From positions 1,054,001 to 1,118,000 of the forward strand of contig NZ_CANOOQ010000001.1 of assembly GCF_947568225.1 (NCBI RefSeq): a stretch of 64,000 nt of DNA. Reading direction: 5' to 3'. Positions 25,662-35,174 of this stretch are shown one piece after another (the first letter of the stretch is position 1; each line of letters starts with the position of its first letter). Origin of the DNA: Faecalispora anaeroviscerum. GTDB taxonomy: Bacteria > Bacillota > Clostridia > Oscillospirales > Acutalibacteraceae. The position numbers and the translations under genes were made by a program. Under the pieces are notes generated by a model. It saw only the letters and a list, made by a program, of their open reading frames with translations. It made no database searches and was not told the DNA's origin.

Positions 25662-26600
25662 TTAGGTGCCGGAAGAAACAGAGGAAGCAGATGGTGCGGA
25701 GGACGATAAAGCCTGCGAGGCTGCAGCCGCCTGAGCCGGAGTACTGGAAATCACCCCATTAGGGTCAAAATAGGCCCGATCATCTTCTTTTGCGCTGCTC
25801 AGGTTCAGAACACCCTTCTCCTCTTTGCCGATATTGTCTTCTCCCTCGGCGTTCTTGCCGCCCAATATTGTCTTTCCAAACCGGATCTTATAATCTAAAT
25901 CAGCTGAGGAACCCAGATTCATTGTGATTCTTCCGTCGTACACCATCAAAATACGGTAAGGGTCGCTGATGTCGATTTTGGTGATCGAAGCGAGTGAATT
26001 GTTTTTGATCGCCGCCGCGAGCTGCTCATACAGCGCCTTGGAGGAGGACTCCTTATAAACTGCCTGTTTGCCCGGTGCCGAAGAAGACAGGGCCAGTCCA
26101 ACAATCATAGTGCATTTTTCGGGCAGCTGCTTGGTCTGCTCCAGCACCTTGCCCGAAGCGGTGAGGAGGACATAGGTTCCGTTTGTTTCCACAGCTCCGG
26201 CCACCTGCGCGGACTCCACCTGAATCGAAATTTCTGCCGGGAGCCTGCGGGACACCTTCACTCGCCCAATGTATGGGAGCTTTTGGCCAATGGCGGATTC
26301 CGCCTGCTTTGTTTTTGCCAAAAACAGATTTTCGCCCTCTTGAATGCCGCACGCAGAAATAATCTGCTCCTGGGAATAGCGGGAGGTGCCCGTTACCTGT
26401 ATGGAATGAATCTGAAACAGCACGGTGAGCGAAAGCGTCACGGCCGCCCCCAGCACTACCAGGAACAAAAGAACATAGAATATTCGAAGCTTTCTCTTTC
26501 GTTTTTTCTGCCGTACCCGCGGGGCGCCGCTGCTCTCGGCATGGCGCGCCCGTTCTGTTTCCGGCCGGGTATCCGGTTTTCTGCGTCTTTTCTGATCCAT
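25662..26600 (-). CDS. ftsQ: cell division protein FtsQ/DivIB
   Basis: 312 aa. A basic cytoplasmic head (about 50 residues ending RVRQKKRKRKLR), one membrane helix (IFYVLLFLVVLGAAVTLSLTVL), a POTRA domain starting IHSIQVTGTSRYSQEQIISACG and a beta domain with RRLPAEISIQVESAQVAG. The C-terminal tail is low-complexity Ala/Ser. It stabilises the FtsL-FtsB-FtsQ complex at the septum. GGAGG nine bases before the ATG. Lies between murA and ftsZ, a conserved clostridial order. Confidence 0.92.
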   Translation of the reverse strand: MDQKRRRKPDTRPETERARHAESSGAPRVRQKKRKRKLRIFYVLLFLVVLGAAVTLSLTVLFQIHSIQVTGTSRYSQEQIISACGIQEGENLFLAKTKQAESAIGQKLPYIGRVKVSRRLPAEISIQVESAQVAGAVETNGTYVLLTASGKVLEQTKQLPEKCTMIVGLALSSSAPGKQAVYKESSSKALYEQLAAAIKNNSLASITKIDISDPYRILMVYDGRITMNLGSSADLDYKIRFGKTILGGKNAEGEDNIGKEEKGVLNLSSAKEDDRAYFDPNGVISSTPAQAAAASQALSSSAPSASSVSSGT

Positions 26601-26642
26601 TCTTTGAAACCTCCGGAAACCGGGGGTTTTGATAACCCCGTT

Positions 26643-27899
26643 TTAATCAATCCTTTGAATCGAGGCGCCCACCGCGGCAAGGCTTAGCTCCATTTGCTCA
26701 TAGCCTCTGTCGATGTGCCGCAAGCCTTCCACCTGCGTGATTCCCTCTGCCGCAAGGCCCGCGATCACAAGAGCGGCTCCTCCCCGCAGATCGGGAGATT
26801 CTACCGATGCGCCCGAAAGTCTTGGCACTCCCTGCACTACGGCCACGCGGCCCTCTACCTTTATGTTCGCGCCCAAGCGCAAAAGCTCGCCGACATGCTT
26901 ATACCGGCTCTCAAAAATATTCTCTACAAACACGCTTGTTCCGTTCGCCAAAGCAGTCATTGCCATCACCGGGGCCTGCGCGTCGGTGGGAAACCCCGGG
27001 TACGGCATGGTGCGCACGCTTTTGACCGGTTGAAGCCGCTGGGGCGCCGTAATTTTCAGCTCATCCTCACAGAACATCAGTCCGCAGCCACTTTCCTCAA
27101 AGACCGGGATCATCGGCTCCAAGTGGCGGGGATCAATCTTGCGGATTAACAATGCACTGCCGGTGGCCGCCGCCGCCGCCATATAGGTTGCCGCCGCAAT
27201 ACGGTCGGGGATCACGCTGTGCTCGCAGCCGGAAAGCTTCGCCACACCCTCAATCACAATCGTGCTTTCCCCCGCACCGTGAATTTTGGCGCCGCACGCG
27301 TTGAGGAAGTTCGCCAAATCACAAATCTCGGGTTCACGTGCCGCGTTGGTAATCATGGTGGTTCCTTTGGCACATACCGCCGCAATCATCACATTCTCCG
27401 TAGCACCCACGCTGGGGAAGGAAAACCCGATTTTTGCCCCCTTCAGGCCACCGGGGGCACTGCAGTTCAGGCACCCGTGATCCTCCTCGATCTCGACTCC
27501 CATGCGGCGAAGCGCCGCCAGATGCAGGTCGATCGGGCGCGGCCCCAGTTCACAGCCGCCGGGGAACGACAGCTTGGCGTGTTCTGTTCGGGCTACAATG
27601 GCCCCTAAAAACACAATGGAGGACCGCATCTCTCTCATCAGATAATCCGGAATATCGCTGTGTCTGATTCCTGAAGAATCAATGGTCACATCTCCGCCGC
27701 TGCGGCTGACCCGGCAGCCCAAGTACCGAAGAATCTTCGCACAGGTTTCCACATCTGACAAAACAGGGCAGTTATGTAACACCGTCTCTGTGTTACAGAG
27801 CATGGACGCCGCCAAAATGGGCAGAGTGCTGTTTTTCGCCCCATGGACAAGAATTTCCCCCTGTAACCTTTTGTGCCCTTCTATCAAAAATTTTGCCAC
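26643..27899 (-). CDS. murA: UDP-N-acetylglucosamine 1-carboxyvinyltransferase
   Basis: 418 aa. It transfers enolpyruvate from PEP to UDP-GlcNAc, the first committed step of peptidoglycan synthesis. The catalytic Cys116 is present in FPGGCELGPRPIDLH, so fosfomycin sensitivity is expected for this copy. Other motifs: GAKNSTLPILAA, GATENVMIAA, YPGFPTDAQAP and RYKHVGELLRLGA. Start set to the GTG at 27899 because AAGAAAGGG lies eight bases upstream and homologues begin there; the longer frame starts with an unsupported TTG at 27950. Its place in the cluster is where murC or murD often sits. Confidence 0.95.
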   Translation of the reverse strand: MAKFLIEGHKRLQGEILVHGAKNSTLPILAASMLCNTETVLHNCPVLSDVETCAKILRYLGCRVSRSGGDVTIDSSGIRHSDIPDYLMREMRSSIVFLGAIVARTEHAKLSFPGGCELGPRPIDLHLAALRRMGVEIEEDHGCLNCSAPGGLKGAKIGFSFPSVGATENVMIAAVCAKGTTMITNAAREPEICDLANFLNACGAKIHGAGESTIVIEGVAKLSGCEHSVIPDRIAAATYMAAAAATGSALLIRKIDPRHLEPMIPVFEESGCGLMFCEDELKITAPQRLQPVKSVRTMPYPGFPTDAQAPVMAMTALANGTSVFVENIFESRYKHVGELLRLGANIKVEGRVAVVQGVPRLSGASVESPDLRGGAALVIAGLAAEGITQVEGLRHIDRGYEQMELSLAAVGASIQRID

Positions 27900-27973
27900 A
27901 TCAAACACCCTTTCTTGCCTATTGTGCTTTGCTATATTATGCAAAAGCAACTCGGGTGTGTGACAGGGGACAA

Positions 27974-29095
27974 CTATGTCGTATGCAGCGTTTCGAGCAT
28001 AATTGTGTAGATTCTTTCGCTGGCATCTAAAATAGCCATTTTTTTTGCGTTTTTACCCAGCTCCTGTACGCCGCCGGCAGACGAAAACGCCTGTTCGGCC
28101 ATGCGCAGCAGCGCCCCGGAGGAGAGGTCCTTTTCCTCCAAAAGTAACGCAGCCTTCCGGCGCACCAGCGCCATCGCGTTGTGGTATTGGTGATTTTCCG
28201 CCACATTCGGCGAGGGAATCAGAATTGACGCCTTGCCCTGTGCCTGCAGCTCACTGAGAGTAATTGCTCCAGCCCGGCAGATGATCAGATCCGCCGCCGC
28301 CATACACTCCGGCATATTGCGTATGTATTCTTTGAGCTGAATGTTTTTTGCGGACCCTAAATCCAGACCTTTTTCGCGCAGAAGCTCCGGCAGCCAGCTG
28401 CCATTCTGCCCGTAGCCGTGAATATGCTGATATTTTTGATTCTCCGCGCTGGAAAGCAACAGCCCCACCACCGCTTCGTTGATGCTTCTCGCACCGAGGC
28501 TGCCGCCAAACGACAGAATCAGGGGACGTTCGTCCAACCCGAGCGCTCGGCGGGCTCGTTCCCGGTCTGCCCGCAGAATCTCCTGCCGCACTGGATTGCC
28601 GGTCACCGTACACTGTGCGTCAGAAGCCATGTACTGCCTGGCATCCTCTACCGCCAGCATCACACGGTCCACCTTGCCGGAAAGAACCTTGTTTGTAACA
28701 CCCGGGTACGCGTTCTGCTCATGAATCAGAGCGGGAATACCCATGCGCACCGCCTCGCGGATCACCGGGCCGCTGACATAGCCGCCCGTACCGATACACA
28801 GATCGGGAGCAAAATCACGCAGGATTTGTTTCGATTCAGCGGTAGCCGTGACAATGCGTACCAGTGTTTTCGCGTTGCGCACCATGGCCTTCATCGTCAA
28901 CCTGCGCTGAAAGCCGGAAATGGTAATGTTTTGAAACGGAAAGCCCGCTTCCGGCACCAGGCGTTCCTCCATCCCCCCCTTGGCGCCCACATATAAAATC
29001 TGAGCATCCGGCTGCTGCTCACGCAGATAACCAGCAATGGCAAGAGCAGGATTGATATGCCCGGCGGTTCCGCCACCGGCAAATAAAACCTTCAT
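27974..29095 (-). CDS. murG: undecaprenyldiphospho-muramoylpentapeptide beta-N-acetylglucosaminyltransferase
   Basis: 373 aa. It converts lipid I to lipid II on the inner membrane face. N-terminal glycine-rich GGGTAGHINPALAIA, then IGTGGYVSGPVI, HEQNAYPGVTNK, LSFGGSLGARSIN and the GT-B donor site ICRAGAITLSELQAQGKASILIPSPNVAENHQ. All are canonical for MurG. AGGGGG ten bases before the ATG. 14 nt separate it from the ftsW stop. Confidence 0.96.
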   Translation of the reverse strand: MKVLFAGGGTAGHINPALAIAGYLREQQPDAQILYVGAKGGMEERLVPEAGFPFQNITISGFQRRLTMKAMVRNAKTLVRIVTATAESKQILRDFAPDLCIGTGGYVSGPVIREAVRMGIPALIHEQNAYPGVTNKVLSGKVDRVMLAVEDARQYMASDAQCTVTGNPVRQEILRADRERARRALGLDERPLILSFGGSLGARSINEAVVGLLLSSAENQKYQHIHGYGQNGSWLPELLREKGLDLGSAKNIQLKEYIRNMPECMAAADLIICRAGAITLSELQAQGKASILIPSPNVAENHQYHNAMALVRRKAALLLEEKDLSSGALLRMAEQAFSSAGGVQELGKNAKKMAILDASERIYTIMLETLHTT

Positions 29096-29109
29096 TGTGG
29101 AAAAGCCCC

Positions 29110-30366
29110 CTAAGTTTTTTCAATCGCTGACGTTCGTGAAATAGACAGCACCACGCCCATCTGCGCTAAAAGCAACACCAACGACGTACCCCCATAGCTG
29201 AAAAATGGCAGGCTGATACCGGTGTTGGGAATTGTATTGGTGATAACCGCGATATTCAGAACCACCTGCAGACCAACCTGCAGCGTAAGGCCGATACCAA
29301 GCAGCATCCCAAACTTATCCTTTGCCTTGAGCGAAATCGTCACCCCGCGCCAAACCAGCAGCGCAAACAGGATCACGATGATGAGCGCACCAATAAAGCC
29401 CAGCTCCTCACAGACGATGGCAAAGATAAAATCGTTCTGTGGTTCGGGCAAATACAGATATTTTTGCCGCGACTGCCCAAGGCCGAGACCCAGAAGGCCG
29501 CCGGAACCAATGGCATACAGCGACTGGCGCGTCTGCCAGGTATCTGCCAGAAGCGCTTTCTCTGTGGTAAACGGATCCAGCCACGCGACAACGCGATCGT
29601 TTGCGTAGCTGAATTCCGACGTAAACAATACAAGGTACGCGATTCCGGCCAAAGCCATGCCGAACGCCGCGCCGAACCACCGCAGCGGCACACCGCCAAT
29701 AAACAGCATCATTCCCGCCAAGGCGATAATGATGATTGCCGCGGAAACGTGCGGCTCGCGGATTAACAGCAGCACTGTAATGGCCAGCAGAATGACATAC
29801 GGAAGCACGCCGTAGCGGGCGGTATCCATACGCTTAAAGTTGATCGAGATGAGGTGTGCAAAGCACAGCGTCATGGCAAACTTTGCGATTTCCGACGGCT
29901 GAAAGCCAAACAGCCCCAGGTTGATCCAGCGGTGCACTCCTTTAACGGCAGGCAGAAACAGCACCACCACCAAAAAAGCGTAGCTAACGATCAACAGGGG
30001 AATGGCAAACCTGTGTAAATGATGATAGTCAAAATAAGAGATCAGCAGCATCAGAATCACACCCAGCACGGCAAATGCCACTTGGCGGATGATGAAGTAG
30101 TAGCTGTTCCCATAGTTATAGTAGGCGTAGGCGTAACTGGCGGAAAACAACATTACCAGACCAATGACAACCAGTACCAGCACCAGAAACAAAAATGGCA
30201 TATCGAGACCGGATCGCACCGAAAAAATCCGGAACTTTTTTCTGACTCGTTTGGCTAAGGGCGTCGCCTTTGCGGCCGCCGGCTGCTCCGGCGCTTTCCC
30301 CTGTGTGTGCGGCTTTCTAGGCTGGCGCGGCTGCGGCACCGGATTCCTTCTGTTTTCTCCGGACAT
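29110..30366 (-). CDS. ftsW: FtsW/SpoVE-type peptidoglycan glycosyltransferase (SEDS)
   Basis: 418 aa. After a 55-residue basic, Pro/Gln-rich cytoplasmic head come about ten helices. SEDS signatures: VKGVHRWINLGLFGFQPSEIAKFA, RHEPHVSA-like IREPHVSAAIII, the catalytic-loop region PEPQNDFIFAIVCEELGFIGA and the end ITNTIPNTGISLPFFSYGGTSL. It polymerises lipid II at the septum with a cognate class B PBP; here spoVD is the only one in the cluster. It could equally be named spoVE. Start at ATG 30366 with AAAGGAGGG seven bases upstream. Confidence 0.94.
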   Translation of the reverse strand: MSGENRRNPVPQPRQPRKPHTQGKAPEQPAAAKATPLAKRVRKKFRIFSVRSGLDMPFLFLVLVLVVIGLVMLFSASYAYAYYNYGNSYYFIIRQVAFAVLGVILMLLISYFDYHHLHRFAIPLLIVSYAFLVVVLFLPAVKGVHRWINLGLFGFQPSEIAKFAMTLCFAHLISINFKRMDTARYGVLPYVILLAITVLLLIREPHVSAAIIIIALAGMMLFIGGVPLRWFGAAFGMALAGIAYLVLFTSEFSYANDRVVAWLDPFTTEKALLADTWQTRQSLYAIGSGGLLGLGLGQSRQKYLYLPEPQNDFIFAIVCEELGFIGALIIVILFALLVWRGVTISLKAKDKFGMLLGIGLTLQVGLQVVLNIAVITNTIPNTGISLPFFSYGGTSLVLLLAQMGVVLSISRTSAIEKT

Positions 30367-30466
30367 CGACACCCCTCCTTTTTCACGAAATACATCTTAG
30401 CACATCTGCACGCCGCAATCTGTCAAAGCGTGCCGACAAAGCGGAGGCCATACCCCCCATTGGCAC

Positions 30467-31483
30467 TTACAGACCCTTCAGCACACTGTACAATGCTAGC
30501 GTTCCGCCAGCGAGTGTCACCAGAGAAAACACAAGGCAGATTTTGATTTCACTCCACCCGCACATTTCAAAATGATGATGAATCGGACTCATTTTAAACA
30601 GCCGCTTCCCATGCGTCGCCTTAAAATAGCTGACCTGAAGCACCACGGAAAGAATCTCACAAAGATAAACAATCCCGATTGGGAGGAGAAGAATCGGCAA
30701 ATTTAAGCCAAAACCGAGCGCACAGACCATCCCGCCCAAAAATAGGGATCCGGTATCGCCCATAAAAACCTTTGCCGGGTTAAAGTTCCAAAGCAGGAAG
30801 CCCAGACAGCCGCCCGCGAGCGCGCCCGCGACAATACCAAGGCCGTTGAGGGCCAGCACACCGGAAATCACCAGAAAGGCCAAAGCGGCAAAAAAGGTGA
30901 CCGAAGAATTCAGACCATCGATTCCGTCGGTAAAATTGACCGCATTCACCACACCGACAATCACCAGCAGTGCCAGCACCCAGTACAGCATGCCGAGATT
31001 AATGCTGCCGACAAACGGAATCAGTGTGGAGGAACCCGCACCGGAAAGATACAGCGCTGCAAGGTACGCCCCGGCAGCCAAAAACTGCAGAACCAGCTTC
31101 TGCCGCGCGGTAAGACCGAGGTTTCGCTTCTTTACCACTTTGATATAATCGTCAAAAAAGCCGATCGCACCAAACGCCAGAGCCATGCCCAGTCCACCGT
31201 AAACTCGCGTTCTCATATTCAGCGGCTCCAAAAGAGATCCTCCCGCGCTGCCGTTCAGGTAATAGACGGGGATAAAAATCGCGATTGCCGCCGTGATTCC
31301 CAGAATAAACATGATCCCGCCCATGGTGGGGGTACCCTGCTTCTTTTTATGCCACTTGGGGCCATCCTCTAAGATTGTCTGCCCGAAATGCAGCCTGCGC
31401 AAAAAAGGAATCAACCATTTGCCCGATATTCCGGTAATGAGAAATGCTGTTACTGCCGCTGCTCCTATTTCAAACCCTGCCAT
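30467..31483 (-). CDS. mraY: phospho-N-acetylmuramoyl-pentapeptide-transferase
   Basis: 338 aa, about ten helices. It links UDP-MurNAc-pentapeptide to undecaprenyl phosphate, making lipid I. Diagnostic motifs: DGPKWHKKKQGTPTMGG, GFFDDYIKVVKKRNLGL, NFTDGIDGLNSSV, FNPAKVFMGDTGSLFLGG and MSPIHHHFEMCGWSE, including the active-site aspartates. AAAGGTGG before the ATG. In most Firmicutes murE/murF precede it; here a 189-aa ORF does. Confidence 0.97.
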   Translation of the reverse strand: MAGFEIGAAAVTAFLITGISGKWLIPFLRRLHFGQTILEDGPKWHKKKQGTPTMGGIMFILGITAAIAIFIPVYYLNGSAGGSLLEPLNMRTRVYGGLGMALAFGAIGFFDDYIKVVKKRNLGLTARQKLVLQFLAAGAYLAALYLSGAGSSTLIPFVGSINLGMLYWVLALLVIVGVVNAVNFTDGIDGLNSSVTFFAALAFLVISGVLALNGLGIVAGALAGGCLGFLLWNFNPAKVFMGDTGSLFLGGMVCALGFGLNLPILLLPIGIVYLCEILSVVLQVSYFKATHGKRLFKMSPIHHHFEMCGWSEIKICLVFSLVTLAGGTLALYSVLKGL

Positions 31484-31524
31484 CTACTGTTCCACCTTTT
31501 GTATGTTCTCTTATTTTCTCCCGT

Positions 31525-32079
31525 TCATGAGCCTAAATTCTGGTTCCGCTGCAGAATTTCATTGAGCGCATCTGCTACTCGCGCAAACGGAATACCACAG
31601 CGAATGGCTGCGAGCGCCGCCACAAGGGCTGGGCGGATTTTCTGCTCCTCATTAAGCGCAATGCGCCCCACAACCCCACCGCTTTCCAGCTCAAAAACAA
31701 TCCCCTGCCCATTTCTGCGGATATTGCGGGCAAAAACGTCCGCCTCGGGGCTCCGCACGGAATAACTGACCCGCTGCGCACCCGGCATCACCGGGAGCGC
31801 CGTTTCATATTCTACCGCGTGATACCGGAAAGGGCAAGAGATACTTTCCTGCATTTTACCCGAATTTTCGAGAAGAGTATATTCTAGCCTCTCTGCCTGC
31901 TTTGGCACACAGTCGGGCGGCACCAGAAGAAAGTCCGTCTCCGGCAGCTTCGCAACGTCCCGGGTCACACGGTAGCCACAGCTTTCGAGCAAAAGCTGCA
32001 AAAGCCGCGCCGCTTCAGGATGATCAATTGCCAACAGTCGGGCCGTTTGTTTTGTTTGCTCAGACTGCCACTGTTTCAT
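31525..32079 (-). CDS. short Mur-ligase-like protein of unknown function in the dcw cluster
   Basis: 184 aa from the ATG at 32079, whose ribosome binding site is GGAGGAGG; the upstream TTG is an artefact. The C-terminal half (SPEADVFARNIRRNGQGIVFEL, VGRIALNEEQKIRPALVAALAAIRCGIPFARVADAL) resembles the end of the central domain of Mur ligases, where a phrase like HNxxNALAAIAVALxLGI occurs before the C-terminal domain. The P-loop (GTNGKT) and the rest of a ligase are missing, so it cannot be an active murE/murF. It occupies exactly the slot between spoVD and mraY. It could be a degenerate remnant or a repurposed scaffold; the resemblance is moderate. It may alternatively be a lineage-specific protein of unknown fold. 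Confidence 0.6.
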   Translation of the reverse strand: MKQWQSEQTKQTARLLAIDHPEAARLLQLLLESCGYRVTRDVAKLPETDFLLVPPDCVPKQAERLEYTLLENSGKMQESISCPFRYHAVEYETALPVMPGAQRVSYSVRSPEADVFARNIRRNGQGIVFELESGGVVGRIALNEEQKIRPALVAALAAIRCGIPFARVADALNEILQRNQNLGS

Positions 32080-32137
32080 ATGCCTCCTCCGCAAAATTCA
32101 GCTTATTTAAATACTATCGCTTTTCCTAAGCCCCTCA

Positions 32138-32172
32138 TCTTACTTCCCCCATCTTTGGCGGGGGAAGTAAGA
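32138..32172. repeat. dispersed palindrome family, copy 6
   Basis: 13-bp perfect stem TCTTACTTCCCCC and complement, 9-nt loop containing TTGGC, 16 nt after the spoVD stop and before the Mur-ligase-like ORF. No U-tract. Confidence 0.8.
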
Positions 32173-32187
32173 CCTGCTTGCACAAGG

Positions 32188-34446
32188 CTACTGCACCTGG
32201 TCAAATTCAACAAATCCAACGTTGACCACCGTACCGGGGGACACCTTTGTTCCCGCAGCGATACTCTGAGAATGCGACTGCGCTTTCCCTCCCGTTAGGG
32301 CAGCGCCGGAAATCGTAATGTTAATTCCAGCTTCGGCTGCGGCGCTGTTAGCCTGCGTCAGCGTCATGCCGGTCAGATTCGGTACCGTTACCTGACGGCT
32401 CTCGCTACCGGCGTCCATCATCAGCACCACCGTACCGTTCTGCGGGATACTCTTGCCGGATTCCGGAATTTGTTTGAGCACCGTATCACCGCTGCCATAC
32501 ACCTTCTGCTTCAGGTTTACCTTCTGCAGCGCTGCTTTGGCTGCATCAAGCTTCTTTCCAGTCACATCCGGCGTTGCTACGTCGAGTTTTTCCATTTCTG
32601 CGTCGGTATATTTTCTCTCAACACCCAGATAGGGCAGAATTTCTTCCATCATTTTAGCAAATACGGGGCCGGCGACCGCGCCGCCGTAGTAGCTGTCTCC
32701 CTCCGGCTCATCGAAGAACACCAGCAGAGCAATCTGTGGGTCGTCCGCCGGGGCAAAACCGCAATAAGAAGCGATGTATTTCATCTTTTTTTTGCCGCCG
32801 GCGTTGTACTCCGCCACTTTTTCAGAGGTACCGGTCTTACCGGCCACACGGTAGCCAGGCAGGTAACCGTTTTTCGCGGTACCCGTGGTGGCATTCATCT
32901 GCAGGATCTTGCTCATGCGGCGGGACACATCCTCTGAAACGACCTGACGCTTCACCTTGGTATCCACAGACTGAACGATGTTTCCGTCGCTGTCGAGCAC
33001 CTGGCTGACCAGATGGGGCTGCACCAGATAACCGCCATTTGCAACTGCCGCCGCCGCGGTGACCATCTGGATCGGGGTGATGCTGAAGTTCTGGCCGAAC
33101 GATTCCGTCGCAAGCTCAACAGGGTTCAATTGACTGGCGGTGTAATACAGGCTCCCCGCTTCGCCGGGCAGATCGACCCCTGTTTTTTCGGTCAGTCCGA
33201 ACGCCGCGAAATATTTAAAGAAGCGCTCCGCCCCCAGCATTTCACCCACCTTGATAAATACCGGGTTGCAGGAGTTCATTAAACCCTGTACAAAGGTTTC
33301 GCTGCCGTGCCCGCCGTGCTTCCAACAGCGAATGGTGGTACCGGAAACAACTGCCGCACCATTACAGAAGAACTGCGTATTTTCGTTGACTACACCCTCT
33401 TCCATCCCCATAGAACCAACCACCATTTTAAAGACAGAGCCGGGGTAATAAGTATCACTGACCGCCTTGTTTCTCCACTGGGCCTGTTGGGCAACCGTTT
33501 TGGCCTGTGCTTTGGCCTGCTTAATTTTTTTACCCTCTTCGGTGGTGGTGTCTCCTTCTGGCATGTTGGCCACACGCGCCGCCTCAGTCGGGTCTGAAAT
33601 AATCAGCGGATAGTTGGGGTCGAAATCCCCTTTGACCGCAAGGCCAAGAATCGCGCCTGTTTTCACATCCATGGCGATTGCCGTGGCACGGTTCTGAACC
33701 TTGTTATTCACAACGCCCTCTTCCAGATATTTTTCCAGAAAATGCTGCACGATCTCATCGATGGTCAGCACCAGACTGTAACCATCCTGCGCTTCCACCT
33801 TCTGTTCATACTGAAATGGCATGTCGGTGCCGATGGCATTTTTTGCTGTGACCAGCCGCCCGGCGGTGCCGGTTAGCTGCTTATCATAGTATGCTTCGAG
33901 GCCGGAAAGGCCCTGGTTGTCGGTACCGGTAAATCCCAGAAGCGTGGCAGCAAAGCTGCCGAATGGATAATACCGCTTATAATCTTCAATCATTCGGATA
34001 CCGTTACCGATTTTCTTTTCTTCCTTAAATTTCAGGATTTCATCCTTGACCTCGGTTTCTACCTTGCGCTTTAACACATCGTAATAGCTTTTCTTTTTTG
34101 TATGCTCCAGAATCTCGTTTTTATCCATCCCAAGGATTTGAGACAAACCCTCGGCAATCGTTTCACGCTGCTCGTCGGTTGTGAGATAAGCAGGCTCTAG
34201 CACAACGGTCCACACCGTTGCGCTCTGCGCCAGAGGGCGCAGATTGCGGTCGTAAATTGCTCCGCGCATCGCCGGAATGGTTGTATCCTTCATCTGTTGC
34301 TCCACCGCACGCTCCTGAAGGCCCTGCCCCTCCACCAGCTGCAGCTTGACCAGACTAAATATGATCGCCCCGAACCCCACTACCATGAATATAGCCAGCA
34401 AAAAAAGCGTTCTGCGCCACATTCGGATGGTTGTTCCTTTTGCCAT
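32188..34446 (-). CDS. spoVD: SpoVD/FtsI-type class B penicillin-binding protein with PASTA domains
   Basis: 752 aa. One N-terminal membrane helix, PBP dimerisation domain (MRGAIYDRNLRPLAQS), transpeptidase domain with SVFK (Ser337 nucleophile, Lys340), SCN and KTGT in VAGKTGTSEK, then two PASTA domains (ATPDVTGKKLDAAKAALQK and VTVPNLTGMTLTQANSAAA). It cross-links septal or spore-cortex peptidoglycan. It is the only class B PBP in the cluster, so it may serve division as well as sporulation; a separate ftsI may lie elsewhere. GGGGGAT before the ATG. Confidence 0.94.
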   Translation of the reverse strand: MAKGTTIRMWRRTLFLLAIFMVVGFGAIIFSLVKLQLVEGQGLQERAVEQQMKDTTIPAMRGAIYDRNLRPLAQSATVWTVVLEPAYLTTDEQRETIAEGLSQILGMDKNEILEHTKKKSYYDVLKRKVETEVKDEILKFKEEKKIGNGIRMIEDYKRYYPFGSFAATLLGFTGTDNQGLSGLEAYYDKQLTGTAGRLVTAKNAIGTDMPFQYEQKVEAQDGYSLVLTIDEIVQHFLEKYLEEGVVNNKVQNRATAIAMDVKTGAILGLAVKGDFDPNYPLIISDPTEAARVANMPEGDTTTEEGKKIKQAKAQAKTVAQQAQWRNKAVSDTYYPGSVFKMVVGSMGMEEGVVNENTQFFCNGAAVVSGTTIRCWKHGGHGSETFVQGLMNSCNPVFIKVGEMLGAERFFKYFAAFGLTEKTGVDLPGEAGSLYYTASQLNPVELATESFGQNFSITPIQMVTAAAAVANGGYLVQPHLVSQVLDSDGNIVQSVDTKVKRQVVSEDVSRRMSKILQMNATTGTAKNGYLPGYRVAGKTGTSEKVAEYNAGGKKKMKYIASYCGFAPADDPQIALLVFFDEPEGDSYYGGAVAGPVFAKMMEEILPYLGVERKYTDAEMEKLDVATPDVTGKKLDAAKAALQKVNLKQKVYGSGDTVLKQIPESGKSIPQNGTVVLMMDAGSESRQVTVPNLTGMTLTQANSAAAEAGINITISGAALTGGKAQSHSQSIAAGTKVSPGTVVNVGFVEFDQVQ

Positions 34447-34592
34447 AATTCAATCCCCCGCACTTTTCGGCTTGCCAACTTTTTCTATAAGGTTCTTATA
34501 AAAACGAGAGTTAAGATTACATCTCAACTCTCGGCTTTCCGTCCCCGGTCCATCCAGCACCGGTATTCATACTTATTTATAATTGACCATAA

Positions 34593-35081
34593 TTATGACA
34601 GCAGGTTTTGCAGCGAATTCCACGCAGAAGTCCACCAGCTGCCCGCAGCGTTGGGGTCGAGAACCTGACCCTTATCGCCGGGTGACAGTTTGATACACTC
34701 TACCTGACTATATGTTATTTTGCTCATTCCCAGCTGATTCTTGGCATATACCTCGGCCGCCTGCAAAGTCATGCGGGAATCGGATTTGACTTTCAGCTGC
34801 GTATGTAAGCTAGTTTGCTCATCGATCTGCTTGGTTGCGGAATTCAGCTGCTCCGTCAGTTCTGTGAGCTGAACTTGACCGTACACCAGCGTACCCAGAA
34901 TGGAAACCATCAAAGCCATAAAACAGAAGGTAGCCACCAGCCTTAAGGATTTTCGCTTTGGACGCCGATTTTCGTCGAGCTTCTGCGAAGGAAGCTCGAT
35001 GACGTTATTTGGCTTTCTGGGCAGCTCTTTCTGCTGCGGCTCAAACAACGAAAAATCATATGCCGTGTTCTGCTTGCTCAT
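34593..35081 (-). CDS. ftsL: FtsL-like cell division protein
   Basis: 162 aa. A cytoplasmic basic head of about 50 residues (RRPKRKSLR), one helix (LVATFCFMALMVSILGTLVYG), then a short coiled coil (VQLTELTEQLNSATKQIDEQTS) and MTLQAAEVYAKNQLGMSKI, which is characteristic of bitopic FtsL/FtsB proteins. Longer than typical FtsL (about 120 aa) owing to head and a Trp-containing tail. Position between rsmH and the class B PBP supports the call. Confidence 0.85.
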   Translation of the reverse strand: MSKQNTAYDFSLFEPQQKELPRKPNNVIELPSQKLDENRRPKRKSLRLVATFCFMALMVSILGTLVYGQVQLTELTEQLNSATKQIDEQTSLHTQLKVKSDSRMTLQAAEVYAKNQLGMSKITYSQVECIKLSPGDKGQVLDPNAAGSWWTSAWNSLQNLLS

Positions 35082-35138
35082 TGACCGGTGTCACTCCTTC
35101 CTGATTCCCCTTAATAATTTTTTATTAAAAGTGCCATT

Positions 35139-35169
35139 GATTTCTTCTGCCTGCGGCGAGGGAGAAATC
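35139..35169. repeat. dispersed palindrome family, copy 7 (imperfect)
   Basis: Outer GATTTCT/AGAAATC, inner GCC-TGC-GGC, mismatched middle; 6 nt after the rsmH stop. Confidence 0.5.
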
Positions 35170-35174
35170 GCTAT

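Noticed and set aside
26619..26642. Terminator between murA and ftsQ (CGGGGGTT/AACCCCG)
   Set aside because: Short stem that includes the ftsQ ribosome binding region side; would cut the dcw operon before ftsQ and ftsZ, so treated as incidental.
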